Assembly: GCA_963204745.1 (NCBI GenBank) | Contig: CAUJHF010000067.1 | Coordinates: 94,340 to 158,339 of the forward strand | DNA: 64,000 nucleotides | Source: Pseudomonadota bacterium | GTDB taxonomy: Bacteria; Pseudomonadota; Gammaproteobacteria; Steroidobacterales; GCA-2729495 | Reading direction: 5' to 3' | Part shown: positions 62,525 through 64,000 of the stretch, piece by piece | Layout of the letters: each line of letters begins with the position of its first letter | Position numbering within the stretch: the stretch's first letter is position 1 | Made by a program: the position numbers and the translations under genes | Notes under the pieces: generated by a model | Databases searched by the model: none | What the model saw: the letters and a program-made list of their open reading frames with translations, nothing else | Told to the model about the DNA's origin: nothing

Positions 62525-63987
62525 TACGCCGGGTCGACGCCGGCGATACACAGATATTTCGTCTCCAGGTAGTCGTCCAGACCATAGCGTGAGCCTTCGC
62601 GGCCCATGCCCGACTCCTTGATACCGCCAAATGGTGCGACTTCGGTAGAGATGAGTCCGGTGTTGAGCCCGACCATGCCATATTCCAGCGCCTCCGGCAC
62701 CCGCCAGCTCCGGCCCAGATCCCGCGTATAAACGTAAGCGGCGAGGCCAAACTCGGTGTCGTTGGCCATGCCGATTGCCTCTGCTTCCGTGGCAAAGCTG
62801 AACAGCGGCGCCACCGGGCCGAAAGTCTCTTCGCGCGCGACCTGCATGTCTGTGGTCACGCCGCCGAGTACCGTGGGCTCGAAGAAAGTACCGCCCAGCG
62901 CATGGGCTTTGCCCCCCGTCAGTATCCGCGCACCTTTGGCAACCGCATCGGCGATGTGCTCGCTGACTTTCCTTAGGGCTTTCGCATCGATGAGCGGCCC
63001 CTGGTCGGTGTCGCCCGCAAGCCCGTCGCCGACCCGCAGCTTGCCGACGGCTGCGGCAAGCTTTGCTGCGAACTCGCCGTAAACGCCCTTCTGCACCAGG
63101 AAGCGGTTGGCGCAGACACAGGTCTGTCCGGTATTCCGGTACTTGCTGACGATGGCGCCGGCCACCGCTGCATCGAGGTCTGCATCGTCGAAGACGATGA
63201 AGGGCGCGTTGCCGCCCAGCTCCATCGAGACCTTCTTGACGGTTGCGGCGCACTGTTCCAGCAATATTTTCCCGACCGCGGTAGAGCCGGTGAAGGTCAG
63301 CTTGCGCACCAGCGGGTTGGCGGTGAGTTCAGCGCCTATGGCGCGTGCCGAACCGGTCAGCACGTTGATGACGCCGGCGGGAATGCCGGCCCGCTGGCTC
63401 AGTTCAGCGAGTGCCAGTGCGGAGAATGGCGTCTGGTGTGCGGGTTTGCAGACGATGGTGCAGCCAGCAGCCAGTGCTGGCGCCAGCTTGCGGGCCAGCA
63501 TCGCGGAGGGAAAATTCCACGGCGTGATCGCAGCCACGACGCCGACCGGTTGTTTGATGACGACGATGCGCCGGTCCTTCGCATGTCCGGGGATCACGTC
63601 GCCGTAAACGCGCCGTGCTTCCTCGGCAAACCATTCGATGAAGGCTGCGGCATAGGCGATTTCGCCGCGTGCCTCGGCAAGCGGCTTGCCCTGCTCGGCG
63701 GTCATCAGGATGGCCAGATCCTCCTGGTTGGCGAGGATCAGCGCATGCAGGCGGCGCAGCAGCGCGGCGCGTTCAGCTGCCGTGCGCGCGCGCCAGGCGG
63801 GCAGTGCCACTGCCGCCGCTTCGATTGCCAGGCGGGTTTCAGCGCCGCCACAGTCGGGTACGCTGCCCAGCCGTTCACCGTTGGCCGGGTTATGCACCTC
63901 CAGCGTGCCGCCGCCCTGTGCGGCGATCCATGCGCCGTTCACATACGCGTCGGTACGCAGCAATCTGGTATCGGCAAGCCGGATCAT
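62524..63987 (-). CDS. gabD: NAD(P)-dependent succinate-semialdehyde dehydrogenase
   Basis: A 487-residue aldehyde dehydrogenase of the GabD group. Key residues are Asn158 (ITPWNFP), Glu256 (MELGGNAPF) and the catalytic Cys290 in NTGQTCVCANR, with a second Cys292 as seen in SSADHs. The N-terminal AYVNGAW and C-terminal GGIKESGMGREGSRYG blocks fit the family. It oxidises succinate semialdehyde to succinate. No gabT is in the window, and the promoter would lie beyond the right edge. Confidence 0.9.
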   Translation of the reverse strand: MIRLADTRLLRTDAYVNGAWIAAQGGGTLEVHNPANGERLGSVPDCGGAETRLAIEAAAVALPAWRARTAAERAALLRRLHALILANQEDLAILMTAEQGKPLAEARGEIAYAAAFIEWFAEEARRVYGDVIPGHAKDRRIVVIKQPVGVVAAITPWNFPSAMLARKLAPALAAGCTIVCKPAHQTPFSALALAELSQRAGIPAGVINVLTGSARAIGAELTANPLVRKLTFTGSTAVGKILLEQCAATVKKVSMELGGNAPFIVFDDADLDAAVAGAIVSKYRNTGQTCVCANRFLVQKGVYGEFAAKLAAAVGKLRVGDGLAGDTDQGPLIDAKALRKVSEHIADAVAKGARILTGGKAHALGGTFFEPTVLGGVTTDMQVAREETFGPVAPLFSFATEAEAIGMANDTEFGLAAYVYTRDLGRSWRVPEALEYGMVGLNTGLISTEVAPFGGIKESGMGREGSRYGLDDYLETKYLCIAGVDPA

Positions 63988-64000
63988 GTGCAGACCCCGG

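Overview
The window is a stretch of bacterial chromosome with high G+C content. It is gene-dense and made almost entirely of vertically inherited housekeeping operons. Several conserved orders are typical of Gammaproteobacteria: gmk-rpoZ-spoT-ridA-recG, mrcA divergent from pilMNOPQ followed by aroK-aroB, and dapF-DUF484-xerC-hslV-hslU. Others fit the same class: coxB-coxA-ctaG-coxC with SURF1, yicC next to gmk, and rph-rdgB. The REP-like palindrome near 58.7 kb and the gene content suggest a lineage near Xanthomonadales/Nevskiales. That placement is inference; no rRNA or phylogenetic marker comparison was possible. No tRNA, rRNA, CRISPR array, insertion sequence or prophage was seen.

Layout. 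0-5 kb: an aa3-type cytochrome c oxidase operon on the minus strand with its assembly factors (CtaG, SURF1, a 42-residue membrane peptide, a twin-TM protein). 5-8.6 kb: biotin genes bioB-bioC, divergent comF, and ubiA. 8.6-15.3 kb: recG, ridA, spoT, rpoZ, gmk, yicC. 15.4-19.6 kb (plus strand): a PP2C phosphatase, rph, rdgB, rpmE and gltA. 19.7-22.8 kb: a conserved unknown gene and mrcA (PBP1A). 22.9-34.9 kb (plus strand): a cyclic-di-GMP-I riboswitch, pilMNOPQ, an Ig-like repeat lipoprotein, aroK, aroB, dgt and a MATE exporter. 35-36.7 kb: small unknowns, a J-domain/zinc/PilZ-like protein and an alpha/beta hydrolase.

36.9-43.3 kb holds the main accessory element: a 2048-residue secreted SpvB/VCBS/RHS protein with a distinct C-terminal tip, followed by a small lipoprotein. 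43.4-49.2 kb: rmuC and an FtsX-type ABC exporter operon ending in a CrtC/AttH-like protein. 49.2-50.9 kb: a CaCA antiporter and a MarC protein, bordered by a 19-bp inverted repeat. 51.2-55.8 kb: glyoxalase I, a Tat-type aminotransferase, cytochrome b561, an exported methyltransferase-like protein, a propeller-like protein and a GFA protein. 55.8-61.7 kb: a SPOR lipoprotein, hslUV, a CX6C-repeat periplasmic protein, xerC, DUF484 and dapF. 61.8-64 kb: an orphan ParA and a succinate-semialdehyde dehydrogenase.

The most interesting thread is a possible c-di-GMP control layer. A GEMM-I riboswitch sits in the long leader of the type IV pilus assembly operon. That operon appears to continue into a surface Ig-repeat lipoprotein. 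A few kilobases downstream lies a J-domain protein carrying a PilZ-like DxSxxG segment. The RHS protein with its adjacent lipoprotein, and the CX6C-repeat protein, are the other candidates for undescribed biology. Start sites, regulatory sites and functions marked as inferred were read by eye only.
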